Below, in pieces: positions 7,697 through 17,650 of a stretch of DNA of 64,000 nt. Within the stretch, counting starts at the first letter, position 1. Each line of letters starts with the position of its first letter. A program made the position numbers and the translations under genes. A model generated the notes under the pieces. That model saw only the letters and a list, made by a program, of their open reading frames with translations, searched no databases and was not told the DNA's origin. Source of the stretch: Moanibacter sp964542645 (lineage in GTDB: Bacteria > Verrucomicrobiota > Verrucomicrobiia > Opitutales > UBA2987); NCBI GenBank assembly GCA_964542645.1, contig CAZIUG010000007.1, forward strand, positions 434,001 to 498,000. Reading direction: 5' to 3'.

Positions 7697-10600
7697 AGTC
7701 ACCGAATGTTTGGAGAGAGGTTAAAAACCCGTTACAAGATGCAGTAGCGCGGAGACGCTTCAGCCAGGAGCTCGGGTGTAATTTTTCCGTTATAGCACCC
7801 GCAGGGGTAGGCAAGACTACAGCAATCGTCGATCGCGTTGTAAATATTGTCCAGATTGATGATAAGAGACAGGGCACGGGTTTAAGACCACTAGCAATCG
7901 TCACCTACACTAGGAAAGCGGCGCGTGATATGGAAATCCGATCTCGTAACGCCTTGCTCCAGCAGGGTGCCCGCCCGGAATCTCTAGTCCGTTTGAGCCA
8001 GGCTTTTTTCGGGACTATTCACAGCTTTTGCCTCGAGCTTATTCGAGCAGAGGGGCATTTCTTGGGACTGTCCCCAGCGATCGAAATTGCGAATAACCAT
8101 ACCTCCCTTTGGTTGCAATTCATTCGTGAGAATGACCGAGTCGTAGATATAATGGAGGGAAGTAAACTCGACGGATTCCGACGTCATTGTGAGGTTGGCA
8201 AGGTCATCGAATTAGCCCGGGAGTGGCGAGGTTCGGGGCCAACCAACAAGACGCTGGAGCCCTTACCGAAACCGGACCTGGCGCCGCTTCTTAATTTTGT
8301 ACCGAATGGGCGCACAAAAAAAGGAGTGGAAGAAGGAAAAGCGATTTTGCATCGCTGGGAAAAACTCTTTGAAGAGAATCAATCTTACCTGCCTTTACCT
8401 CATTTTAACAAGGGTGGGCGGGAATTTCAAGCGCTCTGGAATCGAGCGTTTCTTCCTTTACGCACGTGGTTGGAAAGTTTTGGGATGGAAGCTGTGAAGC
8501 AAGTGGCGCGTGACTATCGTGACTATCGCGTAAACAGGGGCCTTCTTACTTACGATGATTTGGTGTACCTTGCCACTACGCTCTTAGCGCACCCGGTTGC
8601 TGGCCCCAGGCTTCGATCACGAGCGTATAGTGTCATTTTGGACGAAGCTCAAGATACAGACCGCGACCAATTTAGAGTACTGCTTGGCCTTACTCGATCG
8701 GGTAATACGAAAGGCGATTGGTTGAACGGTGAAGGTCCGCCGCCAGAGCCTGGACGGTTTTGCATGGTTGGCGATCCGCAGCAATCGATCTACGGTAGTC
8801 GAGCTGATCTTCCAACATATCTCGATATTCATCGGCGCTTCGTCGAACATGGGGTTGGTGAAGGGCTGAACTTCTCGGTGACCTTTCGATGTGATCGACA
8901 GATTGTTGACGCAGTGAATCGCTGCTTCTCTGCTATTCTCAACGACTGCTACGGCCAAGTGGGTTTTGAACGGCTGACAGCACGGCCGGATGCTGGTCCA
9001 GGGCAGGTTATTCGCTGTCGACTAAGGCCGACGAAAGCCCTTAAGCCGGATCGAGATGTGGAAACTTCGTCGATGGATGAGGCTCGATCTCTGGCAGCTT
9101 GGTTGCAGAGTATTGGAACGGAAGGACTTGGAATCAAAGAATGGGCGGAAGTTGCCGTCCTTTGCCCAAGGAGGAGATGGCTTTCCACACTCTCTTCCGC
9201 TTTCGAAGAAGTGGGTTTGAAAGTAGTGCTGCAATCTAGCGAAGAGATCTGGGGAGATAGTCCGGCTGTTGCGTGGTTGACAGCCTTAGTAGTTATTATG
9301 GCAGAGCCGGATAACTCTTTTGAGATTGTCGGGGTTCTTCGCGAGATCTTCGGAGTGTCTGATCATGACCTTGCGAGGTATGTGGAAGAAAGACACAGTT
9401 ATGTAGATAGCGGATTCCATCCTGTTCGGATATGTGACCCAATTATGGGAGAAGGACAGGTCGTAGAGGTATTGAATTCTCTTGTGAAAATACGTTCTGA
9501 TGTGGACTCATTGCCGCTTTATGAGGTTTTGGCTAGTTTGGTAGATAAGACGAAACTGCGCCAACGCCTCTCGGTTTTGCCTGGCTATCCTAAGGAATTG
9601 CTTATGGCAACTCTGGATGCTTTGCTCGAGGAGGTAGCTGATTGGGAGGAGCAAGGCCATTCCTTAACAGAAGTGGCGGCTCTTTTACGCACCCGTTTCC
9701 AGGAGGAAGTCCAAGATGTTGAGGGAAGTTCCGATCAAATATCCCTCATCACTTGTCACAAGGCAAAGGGATTAGAGTGGAATGTCGTGATTCTGCCATT
9801 TTTATTTCGCAAGATAAACTTTTTCTCCGATCCATATCCTAGGATCGTCAGAGCCCCAGAAAAAAGGAGTTCTAGAATGATCCTGTCCCGAGAGGAGGAT
9901 TTAGGAGCGTTGCAAAAACAGCTGGACCGCGATAGGATGCAAGAATGCGAACGCCTTCTTTACGTTGCCGCTACGCGAGCAAGGCAGTCGCTGGTCCTGG
10001 TCGATTCTTCGTCCTTCTATGAGAACGGTCCAATTGGACGCGGGTTCTCCTTCGGTGAACTCTTGCAAATTCTCCCAGGGGAGGTAAATCATCCCATTTG
10101 GAATAGTCTGCCTTGGGATCCAAAAATACAAAATGCTGACTTAGAACTTCCTGCCGATGCTCCGGGTGCGAAAGAACTAGTAGACCGCTTTGATCCTTCC
10201 GTATTTAACGAGGCAGCTGTGGTAGCAAGCTGCTTTGTCCGAAGGGTTACTCCTAGTTCCCTAGCGGTGGCAGGGGGAGCATCTTTGCATCGAGAAAAAT
10301 CGGATCTTGCTACTCTTCCGTCCTTTCCTGAAATGTTTGTCATTGAGCAGAGACAGGACGGAATCGATTATGGCAATTGGTGGCATCAGATGATGGAATC
10401 GAATCACTGGAAAGAGGGCATTGGGGAATGGACTCGCCATTTCAATAAGAGTCTCGCACTCTGCCCCGATCCTAATCGGGGCAGAATCGAAGTAGAGCTC
10501 TTTAGCAATGCACCGTTGGTCCAGATACTTCTATCTCCAGAACTCAAAATCACTACCGAAGTACCTATTCTCTGGAAAAGCAATAAAGGGATTGCCTATG

Positions 10601-10827
10601 AAGGGTTTATTGACCTCGTTGCCTGGAACGAAACAAGCCGAAATTGGCTGGTCGTTGACTGGAAAACAGACCAAACGAAGGTACATGCTGGTTCCAAATT
10701 GATGAATACTTACGCAAACCAACTTAAAGCTTATGCAGAATCTTTAATGGGCCTCGCACCTGAAACTACTGCTGATGTCTTGCTTTACTCGACTGTTCTG
10801 GGAGAAACCCAAACGTTTGTGCAGTGA
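7693..10827 (+). CDS. AddA-like UvrD-family helicase/nuclease
   Basis: A 1044-residue superfamily-1 helicase fused to a nuclease. Walker A is A-P-A-G-V-G-K-T (35-42); Walker B is L-D-E-A-Q-D near 317; V-G-D-P-Q-Q-S-I-Y-G-S-R is helicase motif III; H-K-A-K-G-L-E-W-N is motif V; and Y-V-A-A-T-R-A-R is motif VI. Near residue 987 the V-V-D-W-K-T-D motif marks a RecB-type PD-(D/E)XK nuclease. The nearest known relatives by architecture are AddA and RecB. With the upstream nuclease subunit (4-base overlap) it should form a two-protein end-resection complex. The start ATG lies within the stop region of the preceding gene, implying coupled translation. Confidence 0.85.
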   Translation: MKSPNVWREVKNPLQDAVARRRFSQELGCNFSVIAPAGVGKTTAIVDRVVNIVQIDDKRQGTGLRPLAIVTYTRKAARDMEIRSRNALLQQGARPESLVRLSQAFFGTIHSFCLELIRAEGHFLGLSPAIEIANNHTSLWLQFIRENDRVVDIMEGSKLDGFRRHCEVGKVIELAREWRGSGPTNKTLEPLPKPDLAPLLNFVPNGRTKKGVEEGKAILHRWEKLFEENQSYLPLPHFNKGGREFQALWNRAFLPLRTWLESFGMEAVKQVARDYRDYRVNRGLLTYDDLVYLATTLLAHPVAGPRLRSRAYSVILDEAQDTDRDQFRVLLGLTRSGNTKGDWLNGEGPPPEPGRFCMVGDPQQSIYGSRADLPTYLDIHRRFVEHGVGEGLNFSVTFRCDRQIVDAVNRCFSAILNDCYGQVGFERLTARPDAGPGQVIRCRLRPTKALKPDRDVETSSMDEARSLAAWLQSIGTEGLGIKEWAEVAVLCPRRRWLSTLSSAFEEVGLKVVLQSSEEIWGDSPAVAWLTALVVIMAEPDNSFEIVGVLREIFGVSDHDLARYVEERHSYVDSGFHPVRICDPIMGEGQVVEVLNSLVKIRSDVDSLPLYEVLASLVDKTKLRQRLSVLPGYPKELLMATLDALLEEVADWEEQGHSLTEVAALLRTRFQEEVQDVEGSSDQISLITCHKAKGLEWNVVILPFLFRKINFFSDPYPRIVRAPEKRSSRMILSREEDLGALQKQLDRDRMQECERLLYVAATRARQSLVLVDSSSFYENGPIGRGFSFGELLQILPGEVNHPIWNSLPWDPKIQNADLELPADAPGAKELVDRFDPSVFNEAAVVASCFVRRVTPSSLAVAGGASLHREKSDLATLPSFPEMFVIEQRQDGIDYGNWWHQMMESNHWKEGIGEWTRHFNKSLALCPDPNRGRIEVELFSNAPLVQILLSPELKITTEVPILWKSNKGIAYEGFIDLVAWNETSRNWLVVDWKTDQTKVHAGSKLMNTYANQLKAYAESLMGLAPETTADVLLYSTVLGETQTFVQ

Positions 10828-10924
10828 CAAATAAATTCAATATCTCTAGTTCCTTTTGAACTTTTCGTTGCAATTTTCCGAGAGGCCCCAATTGATCTGA
10901 CGAGAATTTTGGAATGCACGATAT

Positions 10925-11989
10925 ATGATTAACGGTAAGCTTGTATTAGAGAATGGGAGTGAATTCAAGGGGCAGCTTTATGGCGCTCCCGAGGTTTCGG
11001 CTGGAGAGGTAGTGTTCAACACGGGAATGGTTGGCTACCCGGAAGCGCTTACTGATCCTTCCTATCGTGGCCAGATCCTGACATTGACCTATCCGCTTGT
11101 GGGAAACTACGGTGTTCCTGCCTTCGAGCTGGATGATCATGGGCTACCAATGAATTTCGAATCCAACCGGATCCAGGTTTCAGGGCTTATTGTTTCAACT
11201 GCTTCCTTAGATTCTTCACATTGGACGGCGGAGTGTACTCTAGATGACTGGTTTCGATCCTTTGGAGTACCAATACTCTCGGGGATAGACACAAGAGAAC
11301 TAACAAAGACTCTACGTGATAAGGGGACTATGTTGGGTAAGATCGTACCGGAAGGTGAGGATACCCCATTCCACGATCCCAATATTAGAAACCTGGTTGC
11401 GGAGGTTAGCATTTCAGAGCCTGAAGAATATGGCACTGAGGGACCGCGAGTTGTTCTCATAGATACGGGAGTCAAAGCAAGTATTATTCGTTGTCTTGTT
11501 AAGGCGGGCGCGAGAGTTCTCCGAGTGCCGTGGGACTACGACTTTTTCGACGACGAGTACGATGGGATTTTTTTATCTAACGGGCCTGGCAATCCAAAAT
11601 TAGCCGAGGCGACGATTGCTAATTTAAGCCAAGCTTTGGAAGGGAAAATTCCCATATTTGGAATTTGCTTGGGAAATCAATTGCTGGCCCTCGCCGCGGG
11701 CGCTGACACCTACAAGCTGAAGTTTGGGCACCGAGCGCAAAATCAGCCTTGTCACGAAGTGGGTGCGACTCGCTGTTATGTTACATCTCAGAACCATGGA
11801 TTTGCTGTCGACGCGTCAACACTACCCGATGGGTGGCGGCAATGGTTTATTAACCTAAATGACCAAACGAATGAAGGTATTCGACATGAGTGGAAACCGA
11901 TTCGAAGTGTTCAGTTTCATCCTGAAGCAACTCCAGGCCCGACTGATACAGTAGGTCTTTTCGATCGATTTGTAGACATGGTTAGTTAA
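10925..11989 (+). CDS. carA: Carbamoyl-phosphate synthase small subunit
   Basis: Glutaminase subunit that supplies ammonia to the large subunit for carbamoyl phosphate, feeding pyrimidine and arginine synthesis. The N-terminal CPSase small domain shows F-N-T-G-M-V-G-Y-P-E and D-P-S-Y-R-G-Q-I. The C-terminal class-I glutamine amidotransferase has L-S-N-G-P-G-N-P, the nucleophile C248 in G-I-C-L-G-N-Q, and F-H-P-E-A near the end with its catalytic His and Glu. At 354 residues it is of normal length. It is followed by carB after a 102-base gap. The ATG at 10925 has no strong Shine-Dalgarno. Confidence 0.96.
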   Translation: MINGKLVLENGSEFKGQLYGAPEVSAGEVVFNTGMVGYPEALTDPSYRGQILTLTYPLVGNYGVPAFELDDHGLPMNFESNRIQVSGLIVSTASLDSSHWTAECTLDDWFRSFGVPILSGIDTRELTKTLRDKGTMLGKIVPEGEDTPFHDPNIRNLVAEVSISEPEEYGTEGPRVVLIDTGVKASIIRCLVKAGARVLRVPWDYDFFDDEYDGIFLSNGPGNPKLAEATIANLSQALEGKIPIFGICLGNQLLALAAGADTYKLKFGHRAQNQPCHEVGATRCYVTSQNHGFAVDASTLPDGWRQWFINLNDQTNEGIRHEWKPIRSVQFHPEATPGPTDTVGLFDRFVDMVS

Positions 11990-12091
11990 TACAATGGCTG
12001 AATTCAAATTTAGAGCAGCATAGAAACAAAGAATTTTGGGGTTGAGATCGATATTGGTGAAGGAAACCCCTGTAGTTCTCATTAAGGTTTA

Positions 12092-15000
12092 ATGACAAAT
12101 ACTTATCCGCGAAAGGTTCTTCTTCTGGGAAGCTCTGCTTTGAAGATTGGCGAAGCAGGCGAATTCGACTATTCTGGTAGCCAGGCCATCAAGGCTCTGA
12201 AGGAGGAGAAGATCGAGACAATCCTGGTCAATCCCAACATCGCGACTATTCAAACTTCCGAGCATCTCGCGGATCGAGTCTATTTCCTCCCAGTTACACC
12301 CTATTTTGTCGAAAAGGTTATTGAAAAGGAGAAGCCAGATGGCGTCCTTTTAGGCTTCGGTGGGCAGACTGCTTTAAACTGTGGGATCGGTCTCGAGGAC
12401 AAAGGCGTGTTTGAGAAGCATGGCGTCAAAATTCTGGGAACCTCCATTCGAACGGTACGTGAGACTGAAGACCGCGGTCTTTTCAAGAACCGCCTTAACG
12501 AAATTGGGGTTTCACTTCCTCAAAGTGAAGCTGTCCATTCGGTAGAAGAAGCCCTGCATGCTGCCTCCGAAATTGGATATCCAGTGATGCTACGAATTGC
12601 CTATGCGCTGGGAGGGCTGGGCTCTGGTATGTGCTTTGACGAAGCGGAATTGAAGCAGAGGGCATCCGCAGCGTTTTCTCATACTTCGCAAATTTTGATC
12701 GAAGAGTGGCTGCAAGGTTGGAAGGAAATCGAATACGAAGTAGTGAGGGACCAGTACAATAATTGTGTTACGATTTGTAACATGGAAAATTTTGATCCGA
12801 TGGGGATCCATACCGGAGAATCGATTGTCGTAGCTCCTAGCCAAACTCTTACTAATCACGAGTACCACAAGCTCCGCGAAGTTTCCATTAAAGTGATTCG
12901 CCATCTTGGGGTGGTGGGCGAATGCAACATTCAATTTGCTCTCAGCCCAAAATCCGACGAATACCGCATTATCGAAGTGAATGCCCGACTTTCCCGGAGT
13001 TCGGCTTTGGCCTCTAAGGCGACGGGTTATCCCTTAGCTTTTGTGGCGGCTAAATTATCGCTTGGATATCCTCTCAATGCTCTTGGGAACAAGGTAACAG
13101 GTATCACGAGTGCCTGCTTTGAGCCGGCTCTCGATTACATTGTAGTCAAAGTTCCAAGGTGGGACCTTAATAAGTTTCGAATGGTTTCGACCCGAATCGG
13201 ATCAGGTATGAAGTCAGTGGGGGAGGTAATGGGTATTGGGCGGACCTTTGAGGAGGCTTTTCAGAAGGCCTTACGTATGCTCGATGTAGGTGCGCTTGGA
13301 GTGATTCCTAGAAAGGGAGTGGAATTCAATGATCTAGAACTCGAACTCCGGGAACCAACCGATCGAAGGGCCTTTGCATTGGCAAGTGCTTTTGAGATGG
13401 GAATGACGGTTGCGGAAACCCAAAGGCTCACCGGAATCGACAGCTGGTTTCTCGATAGAGTAAAGCGAATCACAGATCTCGGGGCTAAATTACGGGAGCA
13501 AAAAGGGCGAGAATTGAATGCTGAGTTCTTGCTGGAACTGAAAAAATCGGGATTCTGTGACCAGCAGATTGCGGATTTTAGCGGCCATAGTGTTGAGGGG
13601 GTACGGAAAGCACGCCTCTCTGCCGGCATTCGACCTTATATAAAGCAGATAGATACCCTCGCAGCCGAATACCCGGCCGTTACAAATTACCTGTACCTCA
13701 CCTACAATGGGTCTGAGGATGATGTTGATTTCAATTCAGAGAATTCCGTTCTCGTGCTCGGCTGTGGGGCTTATCGAATCGGCAGTTCAGTTGAGTTCGA
13801 TTGGTGCTGTGTGAATACCGTCAAGACCTTAAGGGATTTGGGATATCCAACGATCATGCTTAATTGCAATCCGGAAACGGTGAGCACCGATTACGATGAA
13901 TGTGATCGGCTCTACTTCGACGAGATCACTCTAGAGACGGTGAGGGAGATTTATGACCGAGAGAAAGTCCATGGAGTGGTCGTTTCGGTTGGTGGGCAGA
14001 CTCCCAATACCCTTGCGCCCCAATTCAAAAAATTGGGCATTCGTATTCTCGGGACTTCACCTGATAACATTGATGCGGCGGAAGACCGACATAAATTCTC
14101 CACGCTGTGTGATCATCTAGGTGTCGAACAACCTCGATGGAGCGAAGTTCCTTCCATTGAGGAAGCAGAGAGATTTGCTAGAGAAGTCGGGTATCCGGTT
14201 CTCGTCCGACCTAGCTATGTTCTTTCTGGTGCGGCGATGGCTGTTGCGGAGAATAGTGAAAGTCTACGCGAAGTCCTTCATCGGGCATCTGATGTCTCAC
14301 CTGAGCACCCACTTGTAGTTTCGAAATTTATCACCGGAGCAAAGGAGATCGAAATTGACGCTGTAGCTCGCGATGGAATCATCCAGGTCTACGCGATGAG
14401 CGAGCATGTGGAAAATGCTGGAGTTCATTCTGGCGACGCAACTCTTGTCCTCCCTCCGCAACGCACTTACGTAGAGACGACTCGCCGGGCCCGACAAATT
14501 GCGGCACAAGTAGCCAAAGCTTTGAATATTAACGGGCCCTTTAATATTCAATACATTGCAACGGATAATCATGTTATGGTTATTGAGTGTAACCTGCGAG
14601 CTTCTCGTTCTTTTCCTTTCGCTTCTAAGATATTAAAGGTGAACTTAATCGACCTGGCTACCCGCATCCTCATGGACCGGCCGATTCCCACCGTTGAAGC
14701 TTCGGTATTCGAATTAGATTATGTCGGCGTGAAGGCGCCCCAATTTTCCTTCACCCGTCTGGAAGGAGCTGATCCCATCCTGGGGGTGGAGATGGCTTCC
14801 ACTGGCGAGGTGGGGTGCATTGGCAGCGATTTCGACGATGCTTTTCTCAAGGCGGTTATTTCTGTTGGGTACAACTTGCCCATAAAAAGCATTCTTCTGA
14901 GCACTGGACCAATTGAAACAAAGGCAGCCTTTCTAAAAAGTTCGAGAAAGCTTTGGGAAAGCGGTGTGAAGTTTTATGCCACGCCTGGCACGGCGCAATT

Positions 15001-15283
15001 CATGTCCGATTCGGGTATACCCGTCGATACCATTTATTGGCCCCTTGAAGACAAATCGCCAAATGCTCTCGAGCTCATTCAAAAGAGGGAAATTGATCTA
15101 GTTGTGAACATTCCGAAAGATGCGAGTGGGGAAGAACTCGAAAATGACTACAAAATTCGACGGGCAGCAGTGGATCACGGTATTCCTCTGGTTACAAATA
15201 TTCAGCTCGCTGAACGCCTTGCCAGTGCCCTTTGTGAAAAAGATCTCCAAAGTTTAGAGATCAAAAGTTGGGACGAGTACTGA
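12092..15283 (+). CDS. carB: Carbamoyl-phosphate synthase large subunit
   Basis: A 1063-residue synthetase with two homologous ATP-grasp halves. The first half carries the R-K-V-L-L-L-G-S-S-A-L-K-I-G-E-A-G-E-F-D-Y-S-G start, and the second repeats it as V-L-V-L-G-C-G-A-Y-R-I-G-S-S-V-E-F-D-W-C. The oligomerisation domain lies between them (about 400-550), and a C-terminal MGS-like allosteric domain begins near residue 935 (S-I-L-L-S-T-G, with F-Y-A-T-P-G-T-A). The full length agrees with the E. coli protein. It partners with carA just upstream. No truncation or frameshift is seen. Confidence 0.97.
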   Translation: MTNTYPRKVLLLGSSALKIGEAGEFDYSGSQAIKALKEEKIETILVNPNIATIQTSEHLADRVYFLPVTPYFVEKVIEKEKPDGVLLGFGGQTALNCGIGLEDKGVFEKHGVKILGTSIRTVRETEDRGLFKNRLNEIGVSLPQSEAVHSVEEALHAASEIGYPVMLRIAYALGGLGSGMCFDEAELKQRASAAFSHTSQILIEEWLQGWKEIEYEVVRDQYNNCVTICNMENFDPMGIHTGESIVVAPSQTLTNHEYHKLREVSIKVIRHLGVVGECNIQFALSPKSDEYRIIEVNARLSRSSALASKATGYPLAFVAAKLSLGYPLNALGNKVTGITSACFEPALDYIVVKVPRWDLNKFRMVSTRIGSGMKSVGEVMGIGRTFEEAFQKALRMLDVGALGVIPRKGVEFNDLELELREPTDRRAFALASAFEMGMTVAETQRLTGIDSWFLDRVKRITDLGAKLREQKGRELNAEFLLELKKSGFCDQQIADFSGHSVEGVRKARLSAGIRPYIKQIDTLAAEYPAVTNYLYLTYNGSEDDVDFNSENSVLVLGCGAYRIGSSVEFDWCCVNTVKTLRDLGYPTIMLNCNPETVSTDYDECDRLYFDEITLETVREIYDREKVHGVVVSVGGQTPNTLAPQFKKLGIRILGTSPDNIDAAEDRHKFSTLCDHLGVEQPRWSEVPSIEEAERFAREVGYPVLVRPSYVLSGAAMAVAENSESLREVLHRASDVSPEHPLVVSKFITGAKEIEIDAVARDGIIQVYAMSEHVENAGVHSGDATLVLPPQRTYVETTRRARQIAAQVAKALNINGPFNIQYIATDNHVMVIECNLRASRSFPFASKILKVNLIDLATRILMDRPIPTVEASVFELDYVGVKAPQFSFTRLEGADPILGVEMASTGEVGCIGSDFDDAFLKAVISVGYNLPIKSILLSTGPIETKAAFLKSSRKLWESGVKFYATPGTAQFMSDSGIPVDTIYWPLEDKSPNALELIQKREIDLVVNIPKDASGEELENDYKIRRAAVDHGIPLVTNIQLAERLASALCEKDLQSLEIKSWDEY

Positions 15284-15363
15284 GTGGCGAGGAAGTATCT
15301 TAGTAGAATAGATGTTCAGCTTTTCTTACTGTCGCAACTTTCGATAGTGATCAGTTGGTCGAG

Positions 15364-15951
15364 TTAAAACTGGCTAAGAATTTCGGCCCTTCGAAAGCAA
15401 TCAACTATGTGATCATTAACCATTCCCGTTGCTTGCATGTGAGCGTAACAGATGGTCGAACCTAGAAACTTAAATCCTCGTTCTCGAAGATCTTGGCTCA
15501 AGGTATCTGATTCGGGGCTAGTTTTGGGATAATCACTCATTTCCTTGAGTTCATTCACGATCGGCTTGCCCCCAACAAAACGCCATATATAAGCATCGAA
15601 GCTGCCAAACTCTTCCTGTACCTGAAGAAACCGTTGAGCATTGTTGACAGCGGAATTAATTTTGAGGCGATTTCGGATAATTCCCTTATCTGTCATTAAT
15701 TGTGCGATCTTTTTTTTACTGTAGCTGGCGACTTTCTCGGGATCGAATAAATCAAAGGCATGACGATAGTTCTCCCGCTTGCGCAACACCGTATACCAGC
15801 TCAGCCCCGCTTGAGCCGACTCCAGAGTGAGGAACTCAAAGAAGGTCCTATCGTTGTGCAGGGGTACGCCCCACTCTCGGTCGTGGTACTCAATGTATTT
15901 TGGCTTCGTTAGATCTGCCCACGGGCAACGAATGCAGCAGCGATAATTCAT
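15364..15951 (-). CDS. tag: DNA-3-methyladenine glycosylase I
   Basis: Removes 3-methyladenine from alkylated DNA to start base-excision repair. The 195-residue protein opens with the Tag signature R-C-x-W-A and Y-H-D-x-E-W-G-V-P, followed by F-E-F-L-T-L-E-S-A-Q-A-G-L-S-W-Y-T-V-L-x-K-R. The zinc-binding pattern is visible as an early Cys (R-C-P-W) and a C-terminal C-Y-A-H-M-Q-A-T-G-M-V-N-D-H. It converges with carB; the gap between them is only 80 bases and holds no clear terminator. A strong family match. Confidence 0.95.
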   Translation of the reverse strand: MNYRCCIRCPWADLTKPKYIEYHDREWGVPLHNDRTFFEFLTLESAQAGLSWYTVLRKRENYRHAFDLFDPEKVASYSKKKIAQLMTDKGIIRNRLKINSAVNNAQRFLQVQEEFGSFDAYIWRFVGGKPIVNELKEMSDYPKTSPESDTLSQDLRERGFKFLGSTICYAHMQATGMVNDHIVDCFRRAEILSQF

Positions 15952-16206
15952 CGAGTAATATTCAAATTTTCAGGTGGACGTAAATAGTCCCGCAAGAAAC
16001 TGGACAAAAGTTAGGAATCAACGGCATTCGAATAAGAACGTTGAATGAAGGAATACCGTACTTTGATAACCTAATCAATGCGAGAAGCACGGGCTTCCTC
16101 GAGAAATACTGAGTTGATGATAATACCGTTAATTCCTCGATTCGACCGCGAGGGGCTTGAAATTGCGTTCTAAATGCAGCAAGAAGATCGCGAGGGTACC
16201 CTCACT

Positions 16207-16503
16207 CTACATCTTTTGCTCAACGCTTACCACTTTTTCTTCTATAGTTTGATTCCTATCTGTACGAGTTCCAAATTTCAGAGTTGTCGAAATTCTGGGG
16301 GCCCCCATCTCATGGATGATCTCATGGCAACGGCGGATAGCATCGAATACAATTTCCCATTCTCCTTCGATATTTGTCCCGTAAGCGTGGAGTTGAATTT
16401 TAAGCTCTGCTTCTGATAAAACTTGTTGGCAGGCCGCTACATATTCGGAAATCGATAATCCAACCCCCAGAGGCACGATGCACAGATCAGCTATAACTTT
16501 CAT
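16207..16503 (-). CDS. MTH1187-family thiamine-binding protein
   Basis: A 98-residue protein of the MTH1187/YkoF-related family (Thiamine_BP), small ferredoxin-like domains that bind thiamine or hydroxymethylpyrimidine-type ligands. It begins with the typical strand M-K-V-I-A-D-L-C-I-V-P-L-G-V-G and continues with S-I-S-E-Y-V-A-A-C, then Y-G-T-N-I-E-G-E-W and the late R-I-S-T-T-L-K-F-G-T-R-T-D-R. Its exact cellular role is not known. A perfect GAGGGTACCCTC palindrome (16192-16203) lies just past the stop. Neighbours give no thiamine-pathway context, and I see no TPP riboswitch in the leader. Confidence 0.85.
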   Translation of the reverse strand: MKVIADLCIVPLGVGLSISEYVAACQQVLSEAELKIQLHAYGTNIEGEWEIVFDAIRRCHEIIHEMGAPRISTTLKFGTRTDRNQTIEEKVVSVEQKM

Positions 16504-16930
16504 TTAGCTACTATGGAATCTGGATGAGGTGATTCATTCAACTATTTATCTTTGAGGTGACGGATGAGCTATACGGAAAGACGAAGATGATGTGTTCCTG
16601 GATACCAAGCCGGATGGAGAAACAGTGAGTTGATTTATCAAATTACGGTGGAGTAGGGGGGTTGTATTTATTAGCCTAACTGCAGGCAGTGCTGTCTAAT
16701 TCGACGAATGATAGGTGAGTACAGTTTGTCAATATTCGTGGCCAATGCTGGCTATCGGGATTTAACCCTTGGCCCATCGTCGAGCCTTGATTAAGGTCCC
16801 GGCGTCATGGTGTTCTCAGATGTAGATCCCAGGATCCTAGAGTGATAGCGGCTTCGGCAAGTATTTCGCCCAAAGCATAAAAGAATACTGTTCTCCTGGA
16901 AAAAAGGGAATGTGCCTGGTCGGGACCCTC
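16504..16930. other. Non-coding gap before the MTH1187-family gene
   Basis: A 427-base stretch between two minus-strand genes, downstream of the TorF-like gene. It should carry the promoter of the thiamine-binding protein. I looked for a THI-box (TPP) motif and for ribosomal or tRNA structure. One isolated CTGAGAACACC on the minus strand is present, without the second conserved TPP segment. No reading frame of convincing length was found. I see nothing else that I can support. Confidence 0.4.
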
Positions 16931-17650
16931 TTAGAACCCAACCGAAAAGACCATGCCCCACCACATATTGGAGGTACGCCCGCTGGTGAGCGCACTGTCA
17001 ATACCAGAAGCTCGCACACCAATACCAGCAGAACCATAATCATTAAAGGAGTAATTGATATCAACTGAGCCCCCATAGTAAAGCCCATCATCCGCTCCTT
17101 TGGGGCTGACATAGCCTATGTAAATAGCCGGGTCAAGGGTCAAGGGAGAAGCAGGGCTGCCATCCAAAGGGATGCTCCACCCTTTCGCAATTTCCAATGT
17201 AAAAGTATCGAGATCAAAATCATAATAGAAGGTTGCATCCGGAGCCCAAGAACTTCCAGTTGAAACCCCTAAGTAGAGTTCACGTGTTTGAGTGTCCGTT
17301 GCAGGTTCCTCCGGAAACCAGTAATAGGTAAGACCAAAATCAAGACTTAAATTGTCGTTAACGTCGAAAGCAACGCCGCCATAGAAATCCACCTCATTGA
17401 GAAACATCGCCTTAGGATCAACGATAGGCTGATTTACCCAGGTACCGAAATAGAATTCACCATAGGCGATATCAACGGCTGGCTGGAATGAGTGGTCGGC
17501 AAATTGAACTCCCCGGAAGACGTACTCAGACTCATAGCCGAAGGTGGTGCTGATTGACCAATCCTTCGCCGCCTCTGTACTAGAAACGGTTGCTGAAAGG
17601 ATGAGAAAGGGCAAAGTGACAAATGTATAGAAAGAGCTAAGCTTCATCAT
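16931..17650 (-). CDS. TorF-family putative outer-membrane porin
   Basis: A beta-barrel type protein of about 240 residues with a clear signal peptide: Met-Met-Lys, a hydrophobic core (T-L-P-F-L-I-L-S-A-T-V), and an S-S-T-E-A cleavage site. The mature part begins W-S-I-S-T-T-F-G-Y-E-S-E-Y-V-F-R-G-V-Q, the hallmark of the TIGR02001/TorF proteins. Alternating aromatic strands follow and the chain ends in F-S-V-G-F with a terminal Phe, as expected for outer-membrane insertion. I chose the ATG at 17650 because the longer reading frame adds a charged leader that would hide the signal peptide. Transported solute is unknown. Confidence 0.8.
   Translation of the reverse strand: MMKLSSFYTFVTLPFLILSATVSSTEAAKDWSISTTFGYESEYVFRGVQFADHSFQPAVDIAYGEFYFGTWVNQPIVDPKAMFLNEVDFYGGVAFDVNDNLSLDFGLTYYWFPEEPATDTQTRELYLGVSTGSSWAPDATFYYDFDLDTFTLEIAKGWSIPLDGSPASPLTLDPAIYIGYVSPKGADDGLYYGGSVDINYSFNDYGSAGIGVRASGIDSALTSGRTSNMWWGMVFSVGF

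Noticed and set aside
12038..12070. Hairpin GGGGTT/AACCCC between carA and carB as terminator or attenuator
   Set aside because: Only six pairs with a 21-base loop and no T-run; carA and carB are most likely co-transcribed.
16192..16203. GAGGGTACCCTC palindrome as terminator of the MTH1187-family gene
   Set aside because: No loop and no T-run; it is too short to call.
16790..16860. Possible TPP riboswitch before the thiamine-binding protein
   Set aside because: Only one CTGAGA-like segment is seen on the minus strand; the second conserved segment (ACCTGATCTGG type) is absent.
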